Shown one piece after another: positions 48,654 through 60,851 of a stretch of 64,000 nucleotides of DNA. The translations under genes and the position numbers were made by a program. Within the stretch, counting starts at the first letter, position 1. Every line of letters starts with the position of its first letter. The stretch comes from Crossaster papposus (taxonomy: Eukaryota > Echinodermata > Asteroidea > Velatida > Solasteridae), in contig JBAIAA010000030.1 of NCBI GenBank assembly GCA_037893245.1, positions 434,001 through 498,000 on the forward strand, given 5' to 3'. The notes under the pieces were generated by a model. The model did no database searches, had not been told where the DNA came from, and saw nothing but the letters and a program-made list of their open reading frames with translations.

Positions 48654-50641
48654 TTTGAAACGCGTGTGTTAACGTTAACATTTTCAGAAAATCGAAATAA
48701 AATACTAACAAAGCATGCCCCTGGTCAAATTGCTAATTTTGCCATTCCTGGAGGCCCCCCTCTATCTCCTAACACCCAGCCCCTTCCCGGGGCATGCTTT
48801 CCTTCATGCCCTTATTTGTGGGCGGGGATTGTGTGCACAAACCTATGGCGAATTTGAAACGCGTGTGTTAACGTTAACATTTTCAGAAAATCGAAATAAA
48901 ATACTAACAAAGCATGCCCCGGGTCAAATTGCTAATTTTGCCATTCCTGGAGGCCCCCCTCTATCTCCTAACACCCAGCCCCTTCCCGGGGCATGCTTTC
49001 CTTCATGCCCTTATTTGTGGGCGGGATTGTGTGCACAAACCTATGGCGAATTTGAAACGCGTGTGTTAACGTTAAAATTTGCAGAAAATCGAAATAAAAT
49101 ACTAACAAAGCATGCCCCGGGTCAAATTGCTAATTTTGCCATTCCTGGAGGCCCCCTCTATCTCCTAACACCCAACCCCTTCCCGGGGCATGCTTTCCTT
49201 CATGCCCTTATTTGTGGGCGGGGATTGTGTGCACAAACCTATGGCAAATTTGAAACGCGTGTGTTAACGTTAACATTTTCAGAAAATCGAAATAAAATAC
49301 TAACAAAGCATGCCCCGGGTCAAATTGCTAATTTTGCCATTCCTGGAGGCCCCCCTCTATCTCCTAACACCCAGCCCCTTCCCGGGGCATGCTTTCCTTC
49401 ATGCCCTTATTTGTGGGCGGGGATTGTGTGCACACACCTATGGCGAATTTGAAACGCGTGTGTTAACGTTACAATTGTCAGAAAATCGAAATAAAATACT
49501 AACAAAGCATGCCCCGGGTTAAATTGCTAATTTTGCCATTCCTGGAGGCCCCCCTCTATCTCCTAACACCCAGCCCCTTCCCGGGGCATGCTTTCCTTCA
49601 TGCCCTTATTTGTGGGCGGGGATTGTGTGCACAAACCTATGGCGAATTTGAAACGCGTGTGTTAACGTTAAAATTTTCAGAAAATCGAAATAAAATACTA
49701 ACAAAGCATGCCCCGGGTCAAATTGCTAATTTTGCCATTCCTGGAGGCCCCCCTCTATCTCCTAACACCCAGCCCCTTCCCGGGGCATGCTTTCCTTCAT
49801 GCCCTTATTTGTGGGCGGGGATTGTGTGCACAAACCTATGGCGAATTTGAAACGCGTGTGTTAACGTTAAAATTTTCAGAAAATCGAAATAAAATACTAA
49901 CAAAGTATGCCCCGGGTCAAATTGCTAATTTTGCCATTCCTGGAGGCCCCCCTCTATCTCCTAACACCCAGCCCCTTCCCGGGGCATGCTTTCCTTCATG
50001 CCCTTATTTGTGGGCGGGGATTGTATGCACAAACCTATGGCGAATTTGAAACGCGTGTGTTAACGTTAACATTTTCAGAAAATCGAAATAAAATACTAAC
50101 AAAGCATGCCCCGGGTCAAATTGCTAATTTTGCCATTCCTGGAGGCCCCCCTCTATCTCCTAACACCCAGCCCCTTCCCGGGGCATGCTTTCCTTCATGC
50201 CCTTATTTGTGGGCGGGGATTGTGTGCACAAACCTATGGCGAATTTGAAACGCGTGTGTTAACGTTAAATTTTTCAGAAAATCGAAATAAAATACTAACA
50301 AAGCATGCCCCGGGTCAAATTGCTAATTTTGCCATTCCTGGAGGCCCCCCTCTATCTCCTAACACCCAGCCCCTTCCCGGAGCATGCTTTCCTTCATGCT
50401 CTTATTTGTGGGCGGGGATTGTGTGCACAAACCTATGGCGAATTTGAAACGCGTGTGTTAACGTTAAAATTTTCAGAAAATCGAAATAAAATACTAACAA
50501 AGCATACCCCAGGTCAAATTGCTAATTTTGACATTCCTGGAGGCCCCCCTCTATCTCCTAACACCCATCCCCTTCCCGGGGCATGCTTTCCTTCATGCCC
50601 TTATTTGTGGGCGGGGATTGTGTGCACAAACCTATGGCGAA
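48654..50641 (+). repeat. HOR domain F, copy F3 (10 monomers, 1,988 bp)
   Basis: The first five monomers repeat F2 at 993 bp, including ggcaaattt and gggttaaattg; five more follow (three plain aaaatttt monomers, one with attgtatgcac near 50024, then cccggagc and gcataccccagg/gacattcc). It shows growth of a five-monomer unit to ten. Confidence 0.8.
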
Positions 50642-52032
50642 TTTGAAACGCGTGTGTTAACGTTAACATTTTCAGAAAATCGAAATAAAATACTAACAAA
50701 GCATGCCCCTGGTCAAATTGCTAATTTTGCCATTCCTGGAGGCCCCCCTCTATCTCCTAACACCCAGCCCCTTCCCGGGGCATGCTTTCCTTCATGCCCT
50801 TATTTGTGGGCGGGGATTGTGTGCACAAACCTATGGCGAATTTGAAACGCGTGTGTTAACGTTAACATTTTCAGAAAATCGAAATAAAATACTAACAAAG
50901 CATGCCCCGGGTCAAATTGCTAATTTTGCCATTCCTGGAGGCCCCCCTCTATCTCCTAACACCCAGCCCCTTCCCGGGGCATGCTTTCCTTCATGCCCTT
51001 ATTTGTGGGCGGGATTGTGTGCACAAACCTATGGCGAATTTGAAACGCGTGTGTTAACGTTAAAATTTGCAGAAAATCGAAATAAAATACTAACAAAGCA
51101 TGCCCCGGGTCAAATTGCTAATTTTGCCATTCCTGGAGGACCCCTCTATCTCCTAACACCCAACCCCTTCCCGGGGCATGCTTTCCTTCATGCCCTTATT
51201 TGTGGGCGGGGATTGTGTGCACAAACCTATGGCGAATTTGAAACGCGTGTGTTAACGTTAACATTTTCAGAAAATCGAAATAAAATACTAACAAAGCATG
51301 CCCCGGGTCAAATTGCTAATTTTGCCATTCCTGGAGGCCCCCCTCTATCTCCTAACACCCAGCCCCTTCCCGGGGCATGCTTTCCTTCATGCCCTTATTT
51401 GTGGGCGGGGATTGTGTGCACACACCTATGGCGAATTTGAAACGCGTGTGTTAACGTTACAATTGTCAGAAAATCGAAATAAAATACTAACAAAGCATGC
51501 CCCGGGTTAAATTGCTAATTTTGCCATTCCTGGAGGCCCCCCTCTATCTCCTAACACCCAGCCCCTTCCCGGGGCATGCTTTCCTTCATGCCCTTATTTG
51601 TGGGCGGGGATTGTGTGCACAAACCTATGGCGAATTTGAAACGCGTGTGTTAACGTTAAAATTTTCAGAAAATCGAAATAAAATACTAACAAAGCATGCC
51701 CCGGGTCAAATTGCTAATTTTGCCATTCCTGGAGGCCCCCCTCTATCTCCTAACACCCAGCCCCTTCCCGGGGCATGCTTTCCTTCATGCCCTTATTTGT
51801 GGGCGGGGATTGTGTGCACAAACCTATGGCGAATTTGAAACGCGTGTGTTAACATTAAAATTTTCAGAAAATCGAAATAAAATACTAACAAAGCATGCCC
51901 CGGGTCAAATTGCTAATTTTGCCATTCCTGGAGGCCCCCCTCTATCTCCTAACACCCAGCCCCTTCCCGGGGCATGCTTTCCTTCATGCCCTTATTTGTG
52001 GGCGGGGATTGTGTGCACAAACCTATGGCGAA
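50642..52032 (+). repeat. HOR domain F, copy F4 (7 monomers)
   Basis: Follows F3 at a constant 1,988-bp offset, with gcccctggtc, gggcgggattg, aaaatttgcag, cacacaccta/caattgtcag, gggttaaattg and two plain monomers. Differences from F3 are ggaggacccctc near 51136, ggcgaattt where F3 has ggcaaattt, and aacattaaaat near 51851. Confidence 0.8.
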
Positions 52033-53224
52033 TTTGAAACGCGTGTGTTAACGTTAACATTTTCAGAAAATCGAAATAAAATACTAACAAAGCATGCCCC
52101 GGGTCAAATTGCTAATTTTGCCATTCCTGGAGGCCCCCCTCTATCTCCTAACACCCAACCCCTTCCCGGGGCATGCTTTCCTTCATGCCCTTATTTGTGG
52201 GCGGGGATTGTGTGCACAAACCTATGGCGAATTTGAAACGCGTGTGTTAACGTTAACATTTTCAGAAAATCGAAATAAAATACTAACAAAGCATGCCCCG
52301 GGTCAAATTGCTAATTTTGCCATTCCTGGAGGCCCCCCTCTATCTCCTAACACCCAGCCCCTTCACGGGGCATGCTTTCCTTCATGCCCTTATTTGTGGG
52401 CGGGGATTGTGTGCACAAACCTATGGCGAATTTGAAACGCGTGTGTTAACGTAAAAATTTTCAGAAAATCGAAATAAAATACTAACAAAGCATGCCCCGG
52501 GTCAAATTGCTAATTTTGCCATTCCTGGAGGCCCCCCTCTATCTCCTAACACCCAGCCCCTTCCCGGGGCATGCTTTCCTTCATGCCCTTATTTGTGGGC
52601 GGGGATTGTGTGCACAAACCTATGGCGAATTTGAAACGCGTGTGTTAACGTTAAAATTTTCAGAAAATTGAAATAAAATACTAACAAAGCATGCCCCGGG
52701 TCAAATTGCTAATTTTGCCATTCCTGGAGGTCCCCTCTATCTCCTAACACCCAGCCCCTTCCCGGGGCATGCTTTCCTTCATGCCCTTATTTGTGGGCGG
52801 GGATTGTGTGCACAAACCTATGGCGAATTTGAAACGCGTGTGTTAACGTTACAATTTTCAGAAAATCGAAATAAAATACTAACAAAGCATGCCCCGGGTC
52901 AAATTGCTAATGTTGCCATTCCTGGAGGCCCCCCTCTATCTCCTAACACCCAGCCCCTTCCCGGGGCATGCTTTCCTTCATGCCCTTATTTGTGGGCGGG
53001 GATTGTGTGCACAACCCTATGGCGAATTTGAAACGCGTGTGTTAACGTAAAAATTTTCAGAAAATCGAAATAAAATACTATCAAAGCATGCCCCGGGTCA
53101 AATTGCTAATGTTGCCATTCCTGGAGGCCCCCCTCTATCTCCTAACACCCAGCCCCTTCCCGGGGCATGCTTTCCTTCATGCCCTTATTTGTGGGCGGGA
53201 TTGTGTGCACAAACCTATGGCGAA
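52033..53224 (+). repeat. Domain G: six linker monomers
   Basis: A short stretch without a clear HOR partner. It contains acccaacccc and cttcacgggg monomers like those of D, then monomers with gttaacgtaaaaatt (52447 and 53041), aaaattgaaa near 52664, ggaggtcccctc near 52727, ctaatgttgcc (from about 52906), cacaaccctatgg near 53010 and atactatcaaag near 53078. The ctaatgttgcc subtype returns within H1. Confidence 0.65.
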
Positions 53225-55434
53225 TTTGAAACGCGTGTGTTAACGTTAACATTTTCAGAAAATCGAAATAAAATACTAACAAAGCATGCCCCGGGTCAAA
53301 TTGCTAATTGTGCCATTCCTGGAGGCCCCCCTCTATCTCCTAACACCCAGCCCCTTCCCGGGGCATGCTTTCCTTCATGCCCTTATTTGTGGGCGGGGAT
53401 TGTGTGCACAAACCTATGGCGCATTTGAAACGCGTGTGTTAACGTTAACATTTTCAGAAAATCGAAATAAAATACTAACAAAGCATGCCCCGGGTCAAAT
53501 TGCTAATTTTGCCATTCCTGGAGGCCCCCCTCTATCTCCTAACACCCAGCCCCTTCCCGGGGCATGCTTTCCTTCATGCCCTTATTTGTGGGCCTTCATG
53601 CCCTTATTTGTGGGCGGGGATTGTGTGCACAAACCTATGGCGAATTTGAAACGCGTGTGTTAACGTTAACATTTTCAGAAAATCGAAATAAAATACTAAC
53701 AAAGCATGCCCCGGGTCAAATTGCTAATTTTGCCATTCCTGGACGCCCCCCTCTATCTCCTAACACCCAGCCCCTTCCCGGGGCATGCTTTCCTTCATGC
53801 CCTTATTTGTGGGCGGGGATTGTGTGCACAAACCTATGGCGAATTTGAAACGCGTGTGTTAACGTTAACATTTTCAGAAAATCGAAATAAAATACTAACA
53901 AAGCATGCCCCGGGTCAAATTGCTAATTGTGCCATTCCTGGAGGCCCCCCTCTATCTCCTAACACCCAGCCCCTTCACGGGGCATGCTTTCCTTCATGCC
54001 CTTATTTGTGGGCGGGGATTGTGTGCACAAACCTATGGCGAATTTGAAACGCGTGTGTTAACGTTAAAATTTTCAGAAAATCGAAATAAAATACTAACAA
54101 AGCATGCCCCGGGTCAAATTGCTAATTGTGCCATTCCTGGAGGCCCCCCTCTATCTCCTAACACCCAGCCCCTTCCCGGGGCATGCTTTCCTTCATGCCC
54201 TTATTTGTGGGTGGGGATTGTGTGCACAAACCTATGGCGAATTTGAAACGCGTGTGTTAACGTTAACATTTTCAGAAAATCGAAATAAAATACTAACAAA
54301 GCATGCCCCGGGTCAAATTGCTAATTTTGCCATTCCTGGAGGCCCCCCTCTATCTCCTAACACCCAGCCCCTTCCTGGGGCATGCTTTCCTTCATGCCCT
54401 TATTTGTGGGCGGGGATTGTGTGCACAAACCTATGGCGAATTTGAAACGCGTGTGTTAACGTTACAATTTTCAGAAAATCGAAATAAAATACTAACAAAG
54501 CATGCCCCGGGTCAAATTGCTAATTTTGCCATTCCTGGAGGCCCCCCTCTATCTCCTAACACCCAGCCCCTTCCCGGGGCATGCTTTCCTTCATGCCCTT
54601 ATTTGTGGGCGTGGATTGTGTGCACAAACCTATGGCGAATTTGAAACGCGTGTGTTAACGTTAACATTTTCAGAAAATCGAAATAAAATACTAACAAAGC
54701 ATGCCCCGGGTCAAATTGCTAATTTTGCAATTCCTGGAGGCCCCCCTCTATCTCCTAACACCCAGCCCCTTCCCGGGGCATGCTTTCCTTCATGCCCTTA
54801 TTTGTGGGCGGGGATTGTGTGCACAAACCTATGGCGAATTTGAAACGCGTGTGTTAACGTTACAATTTTCAGAAAATCGAAATAAAATACTAACAAAGCA
54901 TTCCCCGGGTCAAATTGCTAATGTTGCCATTCCTGGAGGCCCCCCTCTATCTCCTAACACCCAGCCCCTTCCCGGGGCATGCTTTCCTTCATGCCCTTAT
55001 TTGTGGGCGGGGATTGTGTGCACAAACCTATGGCGAATTTGAAACGCGTGTGTTAACGTTACAATTTTCAGAAAATCGAAATAAAATACTAACAAAGCAT
55101 GCCCCGGGTCAAATTGCTAATGTTGCCATTCCTGGAGGCCCCCCTCTATCTGCTAACACCCAGCCCCTTCCCGGGGCATGCTTTCCTTCATGCCCTTATT
55201 TGTGGGCGGGGATTGTGTGCACAAACCTATGGCGAATTTGAAACGCGTGTGTTAACGTTAAAATTTTCAGAAAATCGAAATAAAATACTAACAAAGCATG
55301 CCCCGGGTCAAATTGCTAATGTTGCCATTCCTGGAGGCCCCCCTCTATCTCCTAACACCCAGCCCCTTCCCGGGGCATGCTTTCCTTCATGCCCTTATTT
55401 GTGGGCGGGATTGTGTGCACAAACCTATGGCGAA
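53225..55434 (+). repeat. HOR domain H, copy H1 (11 monomers + 22 bp)
   Basis: 2,210 bp, starting at a ctaattgtgcc monomer. Order of markers: ctaattgtgcc; ggcgcattt and the 22-bp-duplication monomer; ggacgcccc; ctaattgtgcc with cttcacgggg; ctaattgtgcc; cttcctgggg; then plain and ctaatgttgcc monomers ending in gggcgggattg. The second monomer of the unit carries the 22-bp duplication that identifies all H copies. Confidence 0.85.
53571..53614 (+). repeat. 22-bp tandem duplication in monomer (H1)
   Basis: The 22 bases that start ccttcatgcc and end ttgtggg occur twice in a row (53571-53592 and 53593-53614), giving a 221-bp monomer. The duplicated stretch lies just after the right arm of the inverted repeat and before the GC box. 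Founder-type copy of the H marker as seen in this window. Confidence 0.95.
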
Positions 55435-58400
55435 TTTGAAACGCGTGTGTTAACGTTAACATTTTCAGAAAATCGAAATAAAATACTAACAAAGCATGCC
55501 CCGGGTCAAATTGCTAATTGTGCCATTCCTGGAGGCCCCCCTCTATCTCCTAACACCCAGCCCCTTCCCGGGGCATGCTTTCCTTCATGCCCTTATTTGT
55601 GGGCGGGGATTGAGTGCACAAACCTATGGCGCATTTGAAACGCGTGTGTTAACATTAACATTTTCAGAAAATCGAAATAAAATACTAACAAAGCATGCCC
55701 CGGGTCAAATTGCTAATTTTGCCATTCCTGGAGGCCCCCCTCTATCTCCTAACACCCAGCCCCTTCCCGGGGCATGCTTTCCTTCATGCCCTTATTTGTG
55801 GGCCTTCATGCCCTTATTTGTGGGCGGGGATTGTGTGCACAAACCTATGGCGAATTTGAAACGCGTGTGTTAACGTTAACATTTTCAGAAAATCGAAATA
55901 AAATACTAACAAAGCATTCCCCGGGTCAAATTGCTAATTTTGCCATTCCTGGACGCCCGCCTCTATCTCCTAACACCCAGCCCCTTCCCGGGGCATGCTT
56001 TCCTTCATGCCCTTATTTGTGGGCGGGGATTGTGTGCACAAACCTATGGCGAATTTGAAACGCGTGTGTTAACGTTAACATTTTCAGAAAATCGAAATAA
56101 AATACTAACAAAGCATGCCCCGGGTCAAATTGCTAATTGTGCTATTCCTGGAGGCCCCCCTCTATCTCCTAACACCCAGCCCCTTCACGGGGCATGCTTT
56201 CCTTCATGCCCTTATTTGTGGGCGGGGATTGTGTGCACAAACCTATGGCGAATTTGAAACGCGTGTGTTAACGTTAAAATTTTCAGAAAATCGAAATAAA
56301 ATACTAACAAAGCATGCCCCGGGTCAAATTGCTAATTGTGCCATTCCTGGAGGCCCCCCTCTATCTCCTAACACCCAGCCCCTTCCCGGGGCATGCTTTC
56401 CTTCATGCCCTTATTTGTGGGCGGGGATTGTGTGCACAAACCTATGGCGAATTTGAAACGCGTGTGTTAACGTTAACATTTTCAGAAAATCGAAATAAAA
56501 TACTAACAAAGCATGCCCCGGGTCAAATTGCTAATTTTGCCATTCCTGGAGGCCCCCCTCTATCTCCTAACACCCAGCCCCTTCCTGGGGCATGCTTTCC
56601 TTCATGCCCTTATTTGTGGGCGGGGATTGTGTGCACAAACCTATGGCGAATTTGAAACGCGTGTGTTAACGTTACAATTTTCAGAAAATCGAAATAAAAT
56701 ACTAACAAAGCATGCCCCGGGTCAAATTGCTAATTTTGCCATTCCTGGAGGCCCCCCTCTATCTCCTAACACCCAGCCCCTTCCCGGGGCATGCTTTCCT
56801 TCATGCCCTTATTTGTGGGCGGGGATTGTGTGCACAAACCTATGGCGAATTTGAAACGCGTGTGTTAACGTTAACATTTTCAGAAAATCGAAATAAAATA
56901 CTAACAAAGCATGCCCCGGGTCAAATTGCTAATTTTGCCATTCCTGGAGGCCCCCCTCTATCTCCTAACACCCAGCCCCTTCCCGGGGCATGCTTTCCTT
57001 CATGCCCTTATTTGTGGGCGGGGATTGTGTGCACAAACCTATGGCGAATTTGAAACGCGTGTGTTAACGTTACAATTTTCAGAAAATCGAAATAAAATAC
57101 TAACAAAGCATGCCCCGGGTCAAATTGCTAATTTTGCCATTCCTGGAGGCCCCCCTCTATCTCCTAACACCCAGCCCCTTCCCGGGGCATGCTTTCCTTC
57201 ATGCCCTTATTTGTGGGCGGGGATTGTGTGCACAAACCTATGGCGAATTTGAAACGCGTGTGTTAACGTTACAATTTTCAGAAAATCGAAATAAAATACT
57301 AACAAAGCATGCCCCGGGTCAAATTGCTAATTTTGCCATTCCTGGAGGCCCCCCTCTATCTCCTAACACCCAGCCCCTTCACGGGGCATGCTTTCCTTCA
57401 TGCCCTTATTTGTGGGCGGGGATTGTGTGCACAAACCTATGGCGAATTTGAAACGCGTGTGTTAACGTTAAAATTTTCAGAAAATCGAAATAAAATACTA
57501 ACAAAGCATGCCCCGGGTCAAATTGCTAATTGTGCCATTCCTGGAGGCCCCCCTCTATCTCCTAACACCCAGCCCCTTCCCGGGGCATGCTTTCCTTCAT
57601 GCCCTTATTTGTGGGCGGGGATTGTGTGCACAAACCTATGGCGAATTTGAAACGCGTGTGTTAACGTTAACATTTTCAGAAAATCGAAATAAAATACTAA
57701 CAAAGCATGCCCCGGGTCAAATTGCTAATTTTGCCATTCCTGGAGGCCCCCCTCTATCTCCTAACACCCAGCCCCTTCCTGGGGCATGCTTTCCTTCATG
57801 CCCTTATTTGTGGGCGGGGATTGTGTGCACAAACCTATGGCGAATTTGAAACGCGTGTGTTAACGTTACAATTTTCAGAAAATCGAAATAAAATACTAAC
57901 AAAGCATGCCCCGGGTCAAATTGCTAATTTTGCCATTCCTGGAGGCCCCCCTCTATCTCCTAACACCCAGCCCCTTCCCGGGGCATGCTTTCCTTCATGC
58001 CCTTATTTGTGGGCGGGGATTGTGTGCACAAACCTATGGCGAATTTGAAACGCGTGTGTTAACGTTAACATTTTCAGAAAATCGAAATAAAATACTAACA
58101 AAGCATGCCCCGGGTCAAATTGCTAATTTTGCCATTCCTGGAGGCCCCCCTCTATCTCCTAACACCCAGCCCCTTCCCGGGGCATGCTTTCCTTCATGCC
58201 CTTATTTGTGGGCGGGGATTGTGTGCACAAACCTATGGCGAATTTGAAACGCGTGTGTTAACGTTACAATTTTCAGAAAATCGAAATAAAATACTAACAA
58301 AGCATGCCCCGGGTCAAATTGCTAATTTTGCCATTCCTGGAGGCCCCCCTCTATCTCCTAACACCCAGCCCCTTCCCGGGGCATGCTTTCCTTCATGCCC

Positions 58401-58839
58401 TTATTTGTGGGCGGGGATTGTGTGCACAAACCTATGGCGAATTTGAAACGCGTGTGTTAACGTTACAATTTTCAGAAAATCGAAATAAAATACTAACAAA
58501 GCATGCCCCGGGTCAAATTGCTAATTTTGCCATTCCTGGAGGCCCCCCTCTATCTCCTAACACCCAGCCCCTTCCCGGGGCATGCTTTCCGTCATGCCCT
58601 TATTTGTGGGCGGGGATTGTGTGCACAAACCTATGGCGAATTTGAAACGCGTGTGTTAACGTTAACATTTTCAGAAAATCGAAATAAAATACTAACAAAG
58701 CATGCCCCGGGTCAAATTGCTAATTTTGCCATTCCTGGAGGCCCCCCTCTATCTCCTAACACCCATCCCCTTCCCGGGGCATGCTTTCCTTCATGCCCTT
58801 ATTTGTGGGCGGGGATTGTGTGCACAAACCTATGGCGAA
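55435..58839 (+). repeat. HOR domain H, copy H2 (17 monomers + 22 bp)
   Basis: 3,405 bp. It has the H1 order at its start, with gcattccccgg and ggacgcccgcc as new variants, then an internal six-monomer duplication: 56253-57446 and 57447-58640 repeat at 1,194 bp with the same ctaattgtgcc, cttcctgggg and plain monomer order. It ends with ttccgtcatg and acccatcccc monomers that recur in H3 and H4. Confidence 0.85.
55781..55824 (+). repeat. 22-bp tandem duplication in monomer (H2)
   Basis: Same junction as in H1, 2,210 bp downstream. The identical breakpoint shows inheritance with the higher-order unit and not an independent duplication. Confidence 0.95.
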
Positions 58840-60851
58840 TTTGAAACGCGTGTGTTAACGTTAACATTTTCAGAAAATCGAAATAAAATACTAACAAAGC
58901 ATGCCCCGGGTCAAATTGCTAATTGTGCCATTCCTGGAGGCCCCCCTCTATCTCCTAACACCCAGCCCCTTCCCGGGGCATGCTTTCCTTCATGCCCTTA
59001 TTTGTGGGCGGGGATTGTGTGCACAAACCTATGGCGAATTTGAAACGCGTGTGTTAACGTTAAAATTTTCAGAAAATCGAAATAAAATACTAACAAAGCA
59101 TGCCCCGGGTCAAATTGCTAATTTTGCCATTCCTGGAGGCCCCCCTCTATCTCCTAACACCCAGCCCCTTCCCGGGGCATGCTTTCCTTCATGCCCTTAT
59201 TTGTGGGCCTTCATGCCCTTATTTGTGGGCGGGGATTGTGTGCACAAACCTATGGCGAATTTGAAACGCGTGTGTTAACGTTAACATTTTCAGAAAATCG
59301 AAATAAAATACTAACAAAGCATTCCCCGGGTCAAATTGCTAATTTTGCCATTCCTGGACGCCCGCCTCTATCTCCTAACACCCAGCCCCTTCCCGGGGCA
59401 TGCTTTCCTTCATGCCCTTATTTGTGGGCGGGGATTGTGTGCACAAACCTATGGCGAATTTGAAACGCGTGTGTTAACGTTAACATTTTCAGAAAATCGA
59501 AATAAAATACTAACAAAGCATGCCCCGGGTCAAATTGCTAATTGTGCCATTCCTGGAGGCCCCCCTCTATCTCCTAACACCCAGCCCCTTCACGGGGCAT
59601 GCTTTCCTTCATGCCCTTATTTGTGGGCGGGGATTGTGTGCACAAACCTATGGCGAATTTGAAACGCGTGTGTTAACGTTAAAATTTTCAGAAAATCGAA
59701 ATAAAATACTAACAAAGCATGCCCCGGGTCAAATTGCTAATTGTGCCATTCCTGGAGGCCCCCCTCTATCTCCTAACACCCAGCCCCTTCCCGGGGCATG
59801 CTTTCCTTCATGCCCTTATTTGTGGGCGGGGATTGTGTGCACAAACCTATGGCGAATTTGAAACGCGTGTGTTAACGTTAACATTTTCAGAAAATCGAAA
59901 TAAAATACTAACAAAGCATGCCCCGGGTCAAATTGCTAATTTTGCCATTCCTGGAGGCCCCCCTCTATCTCCTAACACCCAGCCCCTTCCTGGGGCATGC
60001 TTTCCTTCATGCCCTTATTTGTGGGCGGGGATTGTGTGCACAAACCTATGGCGAATTTGAAACGCGTGTGTTAACGTTAACATTTTCAGAAAATCGAAAT
60101 AAAATACTAACAAAGCATGCCCCGGGTCAAATTGCTAATTTTGCCATTCCTGGAGGCCCCCCTCTATCTCCTAACACCCAGCCCCTTCCCGGGGCATGCT
60201 TTCCTTCATGCCCTTATTTGTGGGCGGGGATTGTGTGCACAAACCTATGGCGAATTTGAAACGCGTGTGTTAACGTTACAATTTTCAGAAAATCGAAATA
60301 AAATACTAACAAAGCATGCCCCGGGTCAAATTGCTAATTTTGCCATTCCTGGAGGCCCCCCTCTATCTCCTAACACCCAGCCCCTTCCCGGGGCATGCTT
60401 TCCTTCATGCCCTTATTTGTGGGCGGGGATTGTGTGCACAAACCTATGGCGAATTTGAAACGCGTGTGTTAACGTTACAATTTTCAGAAAATCGAAATAA
60501 AATACTAACAAAGCATGCCCCGGGTCAAATTGCTAATTTTGCCATTCCTGGAGGCCCCCCTCTATCTCCTAACACCCAGCCCCTTCTTGGGGCATGCTTT
60601 CCGTCATGCCCTTATTTGTGGGCGGGGATTGTGTGCACAAACCTATGGCGAATTTGAAACGCGTGTGTTAACGTTAACATTTTCAGAAAATCGAAATAAA
60701 ATACTAACAAAGCATGCCCCGGGTCAAATTGCTAATTTTGCCATTCCTGGAGGCCCCCCTCTATCTCCTAACACCCATCCCCTTCCCGGGGCATGCTTTC
60801 CTTCATGCCCTTATTTGTGGGCGGGGATTGTGTGCACAAACCTATGGCGAA
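58840..60851 (+). repeat. HOR domain H, copy H3 (10 monomers + 22 bp)
   Basis: 2,012 bp. Order: ctaattgtgcc, 22-bp duplication, gcattccccgg/ggacgcccgcc, ctaattgtgcc with cttcacgggg, ctaattgtgcc, cttcctgggg, plain monomers, cttcttgggg with ttccgtcatg, acccatcccc. Compared with H4 it lacks one monomer. Confidence 0.87.
59186..59229 (+). repeat. 22-bp tandem duplication in monomer (H3)
   Basis: Same junction, 3,405 bp after the H2 copy; the longer gap is explained by the internal six-monomer duplication of H2. Confidence 0.95.
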
